In this document: positions 48,419 through 59,112 of the stretch, in pieces
Numbering within the stretch: the first letter of the stretch is position 1
Layout of the letters: each line of letters opens with the position of its first letter
Source: Saccharum officinarum
Taxonomy: Eukaryota; Streptophyta; Magnoliopsida; Poales; Poaceae
DNA length: 64,000 nucleotides
Assembly: GCA_020631735.1 (NCBI GenBank)
Contig: CM036191.1
Span: 38,237,335-38,301,334, forward strand
Reading direction: 5' to 3'
Position numbers and translations under genes: made by a program
Notes under the pieces: generated by a model
Told to the model about the DNA's origin: nothing
What the model saw: only the letters and a program-made list of their open reading frames with translations
Database searches by the model: none

Positions 48419-49030
48419 CATCAGTAGAGAAAAGACTTTCGGTTCAGCACATTAGTCATGGTTAGAATTGAACCCGGGACTAATGTGAGCATTAGTCCCG
48501 GGTCCAAGTTTCTTGTATATTAGAGGACCTTTAATTCTGATTAGTGTTACTAATCCGGACTAAAGGGTCTACATTAGTCCCGGTTAGTGTTACAAACCAA
48601 GACTAAAGAGCCTTGACCTTTTAGTTCTGGTTAATAACACTAACCCGGACTAAAAGGTGACCTTTTAGTCCCGGTTGGTATTACCAACTCGGACTAAAGG
48701 TCTCTCACCCGAGACTAAAGGTCCCTCACGAGTGAATTCAAAAGGAGAGCGCCTAGGACTATATCATATGTGTTGTGCAGTTGAGTTGGTAAGCAAACTG
48801 CGCGTGAGGCAAGAGGTCCTGGGTTTGAATCTCACGCACTGTAAGAGAGATTTCCAGGATTTAAATATTTTTTTTGTTTCAAGGATGGGCTTTAGTCTTG
48901 ATTGCGTGACCCGGGATTAAAGGCGATTAAAGGCTAGGACCTTTAGTTTTGGATCCACGGTCCTGGTTGAGAAAACCGGGGGACTAAAGCCTATTCCTAA
49001 TCAGGATTGAAACCCATCTGTCTACTAGTG
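48419..49030. mobile_element. CACTA-type MITE, copy A (612 bp)
   Basis: Ends CATCAGTAGAGAAAAG and, inward from the right, CACTAGTAGACAGATGG. The 3-bp duplication AGG lies on both sides (48416-48418 and 49031-49033). The body is full of TTTAGTCCCGGTTGGTATTACC-type inverted motifs, as in the CACTA-related 'CCGGGACTAAAG' repeats of grasses. It holds a tRNA-like segment near 48775-48838. Confidence 0.85.
48775..48838 (+). other. tRNA-like segment (Pol III A and B boxes) in MITE copy A
   Basis: An A-box-like GTTGAGTTGGTAAG at 48780 and a B-box-like GGGTTTGAATCTC at 48821 are 41 bp apart, as in tRNA genes. A full cloverleaf was not confirmed. Confidence 0.5.
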
Positions 49031-49446
49031 AGGGACTGCTAGTGCACTATATTCAAAGGTATATATATAAACTAGCACCGTTCAATATCCTGATCTGTTC
49101 TTGGTACTGTTTTTTATTTTTATTTTTCAAACGAAACGAGTTCCTGATGCTGATTGTTGCCCGGCCAACACGACATACGCCGAAACAACTCGGCGACCCT
49201 TGAGGAAAGTGACGGCCAAAAACAACAGGGCAAGAGCAAAAGCGACCAGCAGTAAGGACCACGCACGTTTTCGATCGACATCATACACGCACTTTTCCAC
49301 CGTCCAATACTACCGCTTTCACTTGCTTGCATTTTCTACGAAACCATACTATAGAACCTCATAGGTCCACGTTTGTACGCAATTCACCGGAAACCAAACC
49401 AACAGCGACGAACAAAGAGCATCATAATCTTTTTTTTTTGTCTTTC

Positions 49447-50058
49447 CACTGCTAGAGAATAGACCTTTCGTCGATATCCAAAATGGGTATTAGTCCCGGT
49501 GAAATTTATGTCCGGGACAAAAAAACGACTTTAGTCCCGGTTGGTATCCTGCCCAACGGCCGGACCACTTTTAGTCCTGTTTCGTAACACCAACTAGGAC
49601 TAAAAGTCATCTTTTAGTCCCGGTTGGTATTACGAACTGGGACTAAAGGTCCTCCAACTTTTAGTCCCAGTTGGTATTACCAACCGGGACTAAAGGGTGA
49701 CCTTTTAGTCCCGGTTGGTGTTACGAACCGGAACTAAAGGTCTCTGACCCGAAACTAAAGGTCCCCCATGAGTCAAATCAAAAGGAAGAGCGCAAAAGAC
49801 TTTGTCACATGTTGTGTTCAGTTGAGTTGGTAAGGAATCTACGCGCGAGGTGAGAGGTCCTGAGTTCGATTCTCACGCACCACAAGAGAGGCATCTAGAA
49901 TTTCATTTATTTTTTCACCCGAGGACGGGTTTTAGTCCCGGTTATGTGTATCCGGGACTAAAGGTTGGGACCTTTACTCCCGATTTCTGAGTCCCGGCTC
50001 TGGAACCGGGACTAAAAGTCCTTAGGACCCGGGACTAAAGGACCTGTCTGTAGTTGTG
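49447..50058. mobile_element. CACTA-type MITE, copy B (612 bp)
   Basis: Ends CACTGCTAGAGAATAG and, inward from the right, CACAACTACAGACAGG. The 3-bp duplication TTC lies on both sides (49444-49446 and 50059-50061). It has the same CCGGGACTAAAG motifs, length and internal layout as copy A. Confidence 0.87.
49811..49882 (+). other. tRNA-like segment (Pol III A and B boxes) in MITE copy B
   Basis: A-box-like GTTGAGTTGGTAAG at 49821 and GAGTTCGATTCTC at 49862, which matches the B-box core GTTCGANTC exactly. Spacing is 41 bp, as in copy A. Confidence 0.55.
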
Positions 50059-50105
50059 TTCCGACGAATGATATTGCAAGTTGGTTGGCAGAATGCTAAA
50101 AACTA

Positions 50106-50227
50106 CTCCTCCTGGTCCAATTTATAGGTCGTTTTGGTTTTTTAGATACACAACTTTTGTTATGCATCTAAACAAAAACCATGTATCTAAAAAGCCAAAA
50201 TGGCTTATACATTGGAATGGGATGAAG
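50106..50227. mobile_element. Stowaway (Tc1/mariner) MITE
   Basis: The left end CTCCTCCTGGTCCAA and the complement of the right end, CTTCATCCCATTCCAA, enclose 122 bp. The central parts also pair ('gttttggttttttagatac' with 'gtatctaaaaagccaaaa'). TA dinucleotides flank both ends, the target duplication of this superfamily. Confidence 0.8.
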
Positions 50228-50479
50228 TATATCAGTCGTTGGGAACAGTCCTGGCATAACATGGAAGGATTGTCATGTTTGTGAGCATGCCATGATTACA
50301 AGAAATGTGGGGGTTTATTGTTTACAAATTGTTCATGCTACAACATTTCAAAGCACTTGGTGAACTTTAGACTTGCCTTCATTTGAGAGTAAGACTGCAT
50401 CTTCTGAGTTTTGCAGAGCTCCAACTCTACAGTTTAGAGCTTGGTTGCGCATATCCCTAAATAACCCCTGATACGGTTT
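50228..50479. other. Intergenic DNA, nothing recognised
   Basis: Mixed composition, no ORF of note and no terminal repeats seen. Confidence 0.4.
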
Positions 50480-51285
50480 TGTAAGCGGTTTTGCTGACTT
50501 GGCATACAGCATAGGTGCTGACATATCAATGAGTCGACAAAAAAAAGTAAAATTGGACCAAGCTCTCTCTGTCCGCAACTCTCTCTGTCCCTCCACTTCT
50601 TTGTCGCGAGCGGGCGCGCTGGGGGTGCGCGATGCAGCGTGGCGGTGTGGGCGGCGGCGGCGCGGGCGTGGCGCGGAGGTGCGGGCGGATCCACGTCCTC
50701 TTTACCTCGCCTGTGCCTAGATTCACGGCGGCGGCGTGACGCGGAGGAGTGGGCGTGGCGCGGCGGAGTGGAGCGGAGCATCGGCGCGGTGGCGTGGGTG
50801 GATCAACGGCCTCTCTACCTCGCCTGTGCCTAGATCCGCGACAGCGGTGCGGTGTGGCGGAGCAGGCGTGCGCGCGGCGCGGCGGACCAGAGCGGCGGTG
50901 CGGGCAGATCCACGGCCTCTCTACCTCGCCTGTGCCCGGATCCACGGCGGCGGCGGGTGGATCCACGGCGGCTTCGCAGATCTGGCCAGATCCGGCTAGA
51001 TCCGGTCCCGGCGGTGGTGCATCCGGCCAGCGCAGTTCTCTGACGATGGGGCACGTGAGGGGCACCCTCGGACGGCGGTGGACATGTGGATCTGATGACG
51101 GCAGCGGTGGCGGCGAGGCCCAGATCCAGGCCCGGTAGGGCTGCGGGCTTCCCTTTTTTGTTTTTTTAATTCTATTTACCGAGGCGGGCATCAAACCGCC
51201 TCGGAAAAGGTCTCACTTACCTTGACCTTTGGTCTGAGGCGATTGCGATGCCCGCCTCTGTAAAGATTTGTGTAGTATTGAGTTT
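50480..51285. repeat. GC-rich repeat block with CACTA-like right end
   Basis: Three units of about 120 bp, each containing 'gatc(c/a)acg(t/g)cctct' and 'tacctcgcctgtgcc', follow each other between 50685 and 50945. The right part (51175-51285) has GAGGCGGGCAT and its inverse, and ends TTTGTGTAGT, close to a CACTA terminus. Open frames on both strands are a by-product of the GC-rich repeats. No protein family is recognisable. Confidence 0.5.
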
Positions 51286-51484
51286 ATGTTCAAGACGGTT
51301 CCAGTGAGAATTGTATCTGTAAAATTACACAAGGAGAGTAGCTAATGACGTAAAGTAAAAAAATTATCAACAAACAAAACACTGCAAAGTTAAAAATAAG
51401 TTTCAAATATACAGAACAACTGGGAATGTACCATAGAAGATGAGAAATAATAGTACTTACTTTGTGTGTTTGACCTGTTATGGC

Positions 51485-51708
51485 TAGGGATGAAAACGGA
51501 AAAATATTTTGAATTGACCGTTTTCGTTTTCTATATTATGAACCATTTTTTAACATGAAAAATTGTCAGTTTCAATTGATTTCACAACCATTTTCAACCA
51601 TTTTTTGTACTCTTTAATTGCTAAATGTAGAAATATTCTGAACTGACCGCTTTCGTTTTTCTATATCGTGAGTCCATTTTCGACCGTTTCTGACCGTTTT
51701 CATCCTTA
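51485..51708. mobile_element. Ds-like hAT MITE
   Basis: The left end TAGGGATGAAAACGG and the complement of the right end, TAAGGATGAAAACGG, match the Ac/Ds type of terminal inverted repeat. The 8-bp duplication GTTATGGC on both sides (51477-51484 and 51709-51716) is the hAT hallmark. The 224-bp body has repeated 'ctgaaccg/gaccgttttcg' motifs and no ORF. Confidence 0.92.
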
Positions 51709-52115
51709 GTTATGGCGCAAGTTACTTTGTCTTGCTGGCCTGTCATGGCCCCGCACAAAGAAAGGATTAGATAATCCCTCTAGAACTCGTTCTTCTGTTG
51801 GTGACACTGTCATCACCCCAAGCCTAACTTTCTTGTTACTGGAGTTTCTGATTATTGTAGAACCGCGGTGACACTTAAACCCCTGAACCAGGTTAAATTA
51901 GCCATCGCTCACTATTGATTTTCCTGACTGATCCACATCTACTGTTGCTGAAATTCCTTTTTTTTTGACGGGACCAGTAGGGGAAACCCCTACCTCTATT
52001 TTTGCTTTTTCATTAAAAGGGAAGAAAGGTTGTACAGAGGTTGTACAAAAAAGAAAACAAAAAGCAAACAACAAGGAAAGGATACAAGGCAACTAGGCCC
52101 AAAATAAAAAATTCT

Positions 52116-55100
52116 TCATACCACATAGCTCTCTCTCCACATACTGAGGGGTTCCTGGATCCTCTTCTTGGCCTTGATGCAAACCAAGCCAAGCTCTTCT
52201 CTGAATCTATGCTTCCAATCAACAATATTGACTTGACCATTATCAAAGATCACTGAATTTCTGGTTGTCCAGATGATCCAACAGGTCGTTATGAAGATTT
52301 CTCTAAAGAAGGCTCTGCCAAAATTAGTTCTAGTTTCAATCACCATGTCCAAAGGAGGTAAGTTCCTGTTCCAAGAGATGGGAATGGTGTTCCAACAGGA
52401 GACGCTGAAGGGGCAATCAAAAAAAGAGATGTAAGCTGGTCTCTTCATGCCCCAAGTTACAGAGAACACAAGTGTAGTCATCTAAGTGCATATTTTTCCA
52501 TCTGAGAAGATCTCTAGTGTTGAGTCTGTCATGAAGGAGAAGCCAGAGGAAGAACTTGTGTTTACCAAGGTTACCTGAGTCCCATAACCAAGTGAATAGA
52601 GGGGAGGCAGGTTCATTGCCAATTAAGTTATCGTATGCTCTTTTACTGCTATATTCTGCAGTACCCCAAGAAAATGACCAACTATCATTGGCTTCAAGAT
52701 CCCAGTTTATTTTGTCCAAGAAGTTTAGGAGATCTTCCAGTTGTGCTGCTGCCTGGACTGAAAGAGGGAGCCTGAAGATTTCCTTAGGTTCTTTGTCCAG
52801 GAAATATCTGATGGAGCACTTTGGCTTTCTACTATAAGAGTAGAGCTGTGGATATTTGTCCTTAAGAGGTTGATCAGTCCAAGTTCCTGACCAAAGCAAG
52901 TCAGTGTTACCTCTGGTAGGGTTGCATTTTGCATGAGCCTTGAAAGTGTTGAAGAGCTTCATGATTTTCTTCCACCAGAAGGATCCAGCTGGGCTTCTTA
53001 CTTGAGGTGGAGTATGGTTGTTGTTGTATAGTTTTGTCCATGTGAGAGTTACCCAGGGAGTATCAGTATTATTGTAGAATCTATCAAGATGTTTCAACAA
53101 AAGAGCATCATTTTGCTTTTCAATATCAATTATTCCAAGGCCACCCTGTTTTTTTGGGTTTACAAGCAATTTCCTAGGCTACTAGACAGGACCCCTTTCT
53201 GTTGATATCTCATTTGCTCCAAAGGCAATGCTTTCTATAGATGTCTATCTGTCTGACAACTGCTGGAGGAAGCTTCAGGCTGCACATGTAGAAGGTGGGC
53301 AAAGCACTCAGAACTGAGTTCACCGTTATTAATCTGCCATCATATGAGAGAAGTTTACTTATGGCACTAAGCCTTCTCTCTATTCTGTTGAGGACTGGAG
53401 TAAAATCTTGAACTGAAGGCTTGGTGGTGCCCAAAGGTAGACCAAGATAGGTGAAAGGCATGGACCCAACCTGATAGCCAAAGGTGTTGGCTAAATGTGT
53501 AGCTCTCTCAGAAGGTATGTTAATAGGGACTAGGAACGACTTATTGAAGTTGACATGCAACCCTGTTGAGTTAGAAAAGGATCTCAGGAGGCCTTTCAGG
53601 TTGAAGAGGACTCTTGCATGTCCTGGAAGAATAAGTAATGTATCATCAGTATATTGGAGGATTGGAAAGTCTCCACCAAAATTGTCAGAGATTGGGTGCT
53701 TGAGGACACCCAGCTGCCAAGCTTTGTTCACAATGGATTGCAATAAGTCTGCAGCAAGAACAAAAAGTAGTGGTGAGAGGGGATCTCCTTGTCTTACACC
53801 TCTCCTGCATTGGAAAGTCTTTCCAGGTATGCCATTCAAGATAACAGAAGAGGTACCTGTCTTAAGAATGTTGTCTATCCAATTTAACCATTTTCCAGAG
53901 AATCCTTTATGCCTCATAACCTGAAGAATCACTTGATGTTCCACTTTGTCAAAGGCCTTCTCAAAATCAAGCTTAAGAATCACTATTTGTTTTTTAGAGT
54001 GATGACATAAGTGGAGGAATTGAAAGGCCCAAGCTAGGCAGTCTTGGATGGTTCTTCCCTAGATGAAGCTATCTTTGTGATGCATTTGAGGCTATAGTTT
54101 AAGAGAGAGAGATGGGTCTGTAGTCATCCACGTTTTCTGGGTTCTCTTTTTTTGGAATGAGGGCTATGACTCAGGAGTTGATACTGCTTAACTCTATGTT
54201 CTGAGTGCAGAACTATTGCAATAGTCTGATAAAGTCTCCCTTTATGATATTCTAACTTTTCTTGATGAAAAAGCCATTGAAACCGTCTGGACCTGGAGCA
54301 TGATTGTTAGGAAGGCATTTAATGATAAAACTGATCTCATCATTACTGAAGTCTGAGTCAATGCCATCTAGATTTTCTTCAATCAGCAAGCTAGATAAGT
54401 CATAAGCCATCCTTGTGAAATCAGTCTTCCCCATTCTATCCTTGAAAGCTGTCCAAAGGAGATTGGCCTTTTGGTCATGATCGGTGAATTGGGTGCCTGT
54501 TGGGCTTGTCAAACTGACAATGAAGTTCTTCTTGTGTGAGGTTGTAGCAATGCTGTGGAAAAATTCAGAATTTTCATCTCCAAATTTGACCCATCTCAGT
54601 TTGTTTCTCTGTTTCCAATAGGTTCTCTTAGATTCCAGCAGAGTTGATAGGTGTTGTTTCACCAGCAATCTGAAATTGTGTTCCATTCTTGATAAATTCC
54701 TTTGATCCTCTAGGCCATCCAGCAGAAGTAGAACCCATTTTGAATTGAAGATCAGCTTGTTCAAATTGGATAGGTTCTTGCTCCAATTTTTTAACCCGGC
54801 TCTAACATGCTTAAGTTTAGATGAGAGATTTTTAGCAGCATTCCCATAGACTGGGGAATTGTTCCAGTGAAGGGAAACTTTGTCCAAAAAACCGGGGTGG
54901 GATACCCAGAAGTTTTCAAACCTGAACATTCTTGACTTGGGAATCGAGCTTCCTATGTGAAGGACACATGGAATGTGATCTGAAAGAGGCTTTGACAATG
55001 GCTGAACAAATGTTGCAGGAAAAGCTGTTGTCCAGTTGGTGCATGTGAAGACCCAGTCCAATTTGACTAGCAAAGGATCAGCCTGCATGTTGCTCCAGGT

Positions 55101-55667
55101 AAAGTTCCTTCCACTGAGAGGTATTTCAACAAGGTTTAAGTCAGAGATCATCTCATTAAACATATTCATTTCCCCTATATCACCTCCTGCTTTGTTCCTG
55201 TTTTCAGGAGATCTGATCAAATTAAAATCACCACCAAGGGCCCAATGCTCATACTCTGAAGTGTCCAGATTCATAAGCCAAGTAATGAAGGGGAGTTTTT
55301 GACCTGCACTGGAGGGACCATATATATTCGTTACATGTATACATCTGTTGTCCAACCTGCACAACAGTTTGACAGTGATAGCATAAGAGTTAGATTGTAC
55401 TACACTTCCATCAAAAAGGCTACTATTCCAAATTGTCAGCAAGCCCCCAGAGGCTCCAATCGACGGAGAAAAGGAGAAACAGTCCAGGCTTCTAGGACAA
55501 AACTTTTTGATGTAAAAATGATCAAAGTGGTTCCTTTTGGTTTCTTGAATGCAAACAACATGGCATGTGCTTTCATTGATTTTATCCCTCAAAGCGTCCC
55601 ATTTCTCTTGGGAATTAATCCCCCTAATATTCCAGAACAAAATTTTAGTAGATCTGTTACTATCCAT
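52116..55667 (-). pseudogene. LINE ORF2: endonuclease and reverse transcriptase (broken)
   Basis: Start MDSNRSTKILFWNIRG at 55667. The APE-type endonuclease has QETK, IYGP, GGDFNL, LDWVF and SDHIP. RT begins with APGPDGFNGFF, then LDFEKAFDKVEH, RRGVRQGDPLSPLLF and the catalytic YTDD (usually YADD). A C-terminal zf-RVT domain has CVLCNLGHEETSLHLFFDCPF-type spacing. Length fits plant L1 ORF2 (about 1,200 codons). The frame is lost between about 54250 and 53985 and again near 53170-53209, so no full protein can be made. Confidence 0.93.
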
Positions 55668-56131
55668 CGGTAAACAGGACGGGGGAAACAAGGCACTATT
55701 GACTCGCCAGGAATCCAACAGCCAGTCCAAAAGACTAAAGAACTGAGATATTGGAAAAAGATAGGAAAGAGAAGGCATCCAGAAAACTAAAACTTGAGTA
55801 CCAGTGACTGACAAAAGAGCACAGCAGTCAAAGAGCAAAAAGAGCACACAGAAATAGCATAACTTCAAATATTTGCTCCTAAACTTAAGAACCAAGTCTG
55901 AAAGAGAGCAACAAAGGGCTCCAACAAGACTGTTACAAAGGGGGGTCTTATTTATCATCCAGTATGCAGACTGGGAACAAGCAAAGATAAGGCTTCTGAA
56001 GGCAGGAGTTCAGAGCACTTGAAGGGCTTCTTCTTGAGCTAATCATCAATGTCGTCTTGCTTGAGAAGTGCAGGCGAGACACTCTCAGGCTAAATCTACA
56101 GGAAGCCTTCACCTATACCTTGGAGCACCTC

Positions 56132-56953
56132 CTAGGGCAGATGGGGAGCAGGGACAAATATTGGGGATGGTGCTATCATGGCTAGTGGAATGGGCTCCAT
56201 TTCACCATAGGCTGGCTCCTTGCTCTTCTTGTTGATGCTCTTGGGCTTCCTGGGCTTCTTGGCCTTTTTGACATCAGAGCTTTCTGCTTCACCTTCTGCA
56301 ATTTTGGCGCTCTTAGCATCCTTGTATCCTTTGGCTTTGCCAGACAGCCTCCTACTGCTCCTGAGGAAGCTGTCATCAAGCTGCTCTCTATATTTGATGG
56401 TTTTCTTCTTGCTGGGTGTCCTGAAGATATAAGGGGCTTCATCAAGTACCTCGAGATCAACATCACTGTCCTCCTTATCCTTCATAGCAAAAGCATCATC
56501 ATCTTTCTCCACTGGTGTGTTATTATCCAGGTCCATGTCAGACTCTTCCTCAGCATCAGACTCCATGTAGTTGAGGGCAATCTTCTTAAGGGCCTCATCT
56601 CCAAACTGTGGAAAAAGGGAGAAGGCTAAGTGAACGAGAGATGAGTCATTAAAATAATCTGGGATAAGGGTGCCATGATCAATATCCAGAAGGGAGATGT
56701 GTCTGAAAATAGCAGATGAGGGAGAGACAGTAATGAAGTTGAGTACCTGTTCCACTAGGAGAGAAGGAATCACAGGGATGACAGGATCTTCAGGGACAGC
56801 AGGCCCAAAAACAACAGACTTCAACTTCCTCGTGAGAATCAGGACACGTCTAGGATCAGTACTGAAACTTCCTGGGAGAGGCATTTCACCGCTGGGAACT
56901 ACTGGACTCTTCTGAACTAACTGGGAATCTACAGCAGGTTCCTCAAATGCCAC
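56132..56953 (-). pseudogene. LINE ORF1, 3' part
   Basis: About 270 codons, open from the 5' truncation point, without an ATG at its start. It has an acidic patch (ESDAEEESDMDLD) followed by a lysine-rich end (KKAKKPRKPKSINKKSK), as at the C-terminus of plant L1 ORF1 nucleic-acid-binding proteins. The upstream DUF4283-like and zinc-knuckle parts expected in this family are missing because the copy is 5' truncated. Confidence 0.75.
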
Positions 56954-57323
56954 ATTCTGGACAACATGTTGCTGAAATTCCTTGTTGCACTTTCTTTATG
57001 CTGCTCTCGAAATCCTCTCTGGACCAATTGTATTGATTATTATGTTGATTGAACTCTGCGTTAACGACAACCAACTGAACTGTTGCACTAGCAAGAGGTC
57101 CGTTTTCTACAGTTTGATCATTATTATGACCATCAATTAGAGCTACACTTATCTCTATGGTTTGCCCCTTTTCAATTTTTTCGGCCACTCCAGATTTGAA
57201 TACCAGTCGGTATCTTGGTGGCTGCACTTGACTCCCCTTCATTAGAGCTACACATATCTTGGTCTGCAAAGGAAGAAAAAATTATGTAACTAATGAAGCA
57301 AAACAACAGAGCTTAATAGAGTA

Positions 57324-57326
<3 letters not shown>

Positions 57327-57402
<76 letters not shown>
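57327..57402. repeat. (TA)n microsatellite
   Basis: About 38 TA units in the intron between the coiled-coil and CBP60-like exons. Confidence 0.95.
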
Positions 57403-57406
<4 letters not shown>

Positions 57407-57936
57407 TCCACTAATTTCTAGTTTATATTATAAGAAAGATCTAATAATAATTCTAGATATAATGAAATGATGGTATGTAGCAATCAACACCTTGAAGCTG
57501 CAGATTCATCACCACTTGTGTCGTTAATATGAAGCTCCAATTGTTTGCTTAGATCGTTGACACTTTCAGTAATCTTCTTCATTTTTTGTCGATTTCGCTA
57601 GAAAGCTTCTTTGATCGTTTGCATATCTCCTTGAGGTCCTCCTTGAACTCCTCTTTGAGCGTCGTTATGATCACTTTGCCCTGAAAGCAGGTTAACTTTT
57701 AGGGGTATACTACTTATATAAAATTCCAACGAGACAAATTTATGGTAACAAGATTAAACCATATTGTGCATCTCCTCCTTGATCTCTACCATCATCCTTT
57801 TGTTCTGGGAGCAGGTTAACAGTTAGTATGATTATTGTGGTATACTGGTAACTAAATTTTTAACATTCTGACAACATGAAACGAAATCCAAGCAAGCACA
57901 TTCCCCGTATGTGCGTGTGGACAGAAATATACATAA

Positions 57937-58324
57937 GAGCAAGTTTAATAAGCTTGTCTTATAGCCAAGCCATGTCATCTAGAGACAAGCTTAAAAGCCT
58001 ACTTATACAATAGTTTGTCTCTTCATATTTCAAAACATATATTTTTTAATAGCACATGGGTCCGACCACCACCTCCCATCCTCCTCTCTCTCCTGATTTG
58101 TGCTCGCATCAATGAATGTTAGTCTGACACCCTCACTGCCTGGTTGGGGAGAGACGTGAGGTGAGGTAGTGGCGGCCCTCACATAACACAGGGAAATGTG
58201 CTAGCGCCCGGTGACGGATGTTGCGACAAGCACAACCTCTTTCCTCTTTTCTCTCTTCCACTTAGACATTTGCTGACATGGCTTGGCTATAAGCCAAGTT
58301 GAGGTGTATTATTGTACCTGCTCT
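57937..58324. mobile_element. MITE with long inverted ends in a kinase-gene intron
   Basis: The left end GAGCAAGTTTAATAA and the complement of the right end, GAGCAGGTACAATAAT, are followed on both sides by TTATAGCCAAGCCATGTCA, giving about 50 bp of inverted repeat around a GC-richer centre. The superfamily is uncertain because the TSD is not clear. Confidence 0.7.
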
Positions 58325-59112
58325 GAGATAAGACACAGGAGAGCTGCATATCTTTATATTAAGAAAACAATAAAAAAGGGCTAGAAAGCTCTTGCAACAC
58401 ACACTCCAAAGCTGCGTAATTTTTTTTGTATATTAAGAGTGACAGAAGTGAGTAGTTTACAAGCAAATATAGAAATACTTTGGGGTATTTTTAATTATAG
58501 TAGTGTACCTTTTCATATCCAAAATTGGCAAAACCCAAGATTTCTTGGAAAGTCGGCTAGGCTGGCGAGGTTGTTTTTCCCAGAAGCCCTGAGTCTTGCC
58601 CATTATGGGTGCAAGCAATACCAGAAAAATCATACCATTTTTTGATAAATGAAGCTTAGAAAATTGCATAAAAAGATTATCATACCTGACCAATTAGATC
58701 TGTTGACTGAGCAGAATACAAGGACATCGTCACAATCTGAGCTTCTATTTCTTTCACTTCATTGACAATGTCCTCTATAGATGGCCTTCTATTTCGGTCA
58801 GCATCAACACATCTTAATGCCATATTGATGCAAGTGTTCACTTGTTGGATGCTTATTTCGCGTGATGAATACCCTGACGTGCCCTGCAGCTTCCCCTTCC
58901 AGTTTATAGTTACCTACCATATTGGCACATGAAGTTAGGCGTTAGTTGCATTCATCAGAAAAAAGAAATACATCTAACCTACAATATGAACAGATATGTC
59001 CACATGATATATAAAGAATATTTTTTCCTTACAAGCTCTGTAAACTGCTTTTGAGACATTTCATAACGCCGAGAGTAGCCTCTGTTGCCAGCCAGTATTT
59101 CTATAATTATTA

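Larger units (their letters stand above)
51960..56966 (-). mobile_element. L1-type LINE, 5' truncated, inserted in the CBP60-like exon
   Basis: About 5.0 kb on the minus strand, ending in a poly(A) tail (T run at 51958-51966). It is flanked by a 17-bp direct repeat, TGTTGCTGAAATTCCTT, at 51943-51959 and 56967-56983. It carries the 3' part of ORF1, a complete but broken ORF2 (endonuclease, RT, zinc-knuckle end) and a 3' UTR. The host coding sequence reads ...VQQGISAT on one side and resumes with SATVDVDQSGKS on the other. Confidence 0.95.
51717..59112 (-). pseudogene. Receptor-like kinase / coiled-coil / CBP60-like gene, broken and 5' truncated
   Basis: Exons, read leftward: 59112-59033 (LIIIEILAGNRGYSRRYEMS, late kinase subdomains); 58913-58686 (ALRCVDADRNRRPSIEDIV, kinase subdomain XI); 57804-57760 and 57680-57491 (charged coiled coil, TLKEEFKEDLKEICKRSKK); 57263-56984, then 51942 to about 51745 after the LINE. 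The last piece (RYRLVFKSGV, NGPLASATVQLVVVNAEF, NWSREDFESS, VRLGVMTVS) resembles the central domain of CBP60 calmodulin-binding proteins.

Splice sites are conventional, for example AGCTT|GTAAGG, CTCCCAG|AACAAA and TTTGCAG|ACCAAG. Breaks are a frame change with TGA near 57586, a stop just after the LINE site and the LINE itself. The N-terminal kinase lobe is missing. The kinase assignment is firm; CBP60-like is moderate. One gene or two adjacent remnants cannot be proved here. Confidence 0.65.

Noticed and set aside
50526..51194. A 222-aa proline/arginine-rich minus-strand ORF
   Set aside because: It follows the GC-rich tandem units, with similar open frames on the other strand, and no homology is recognised.
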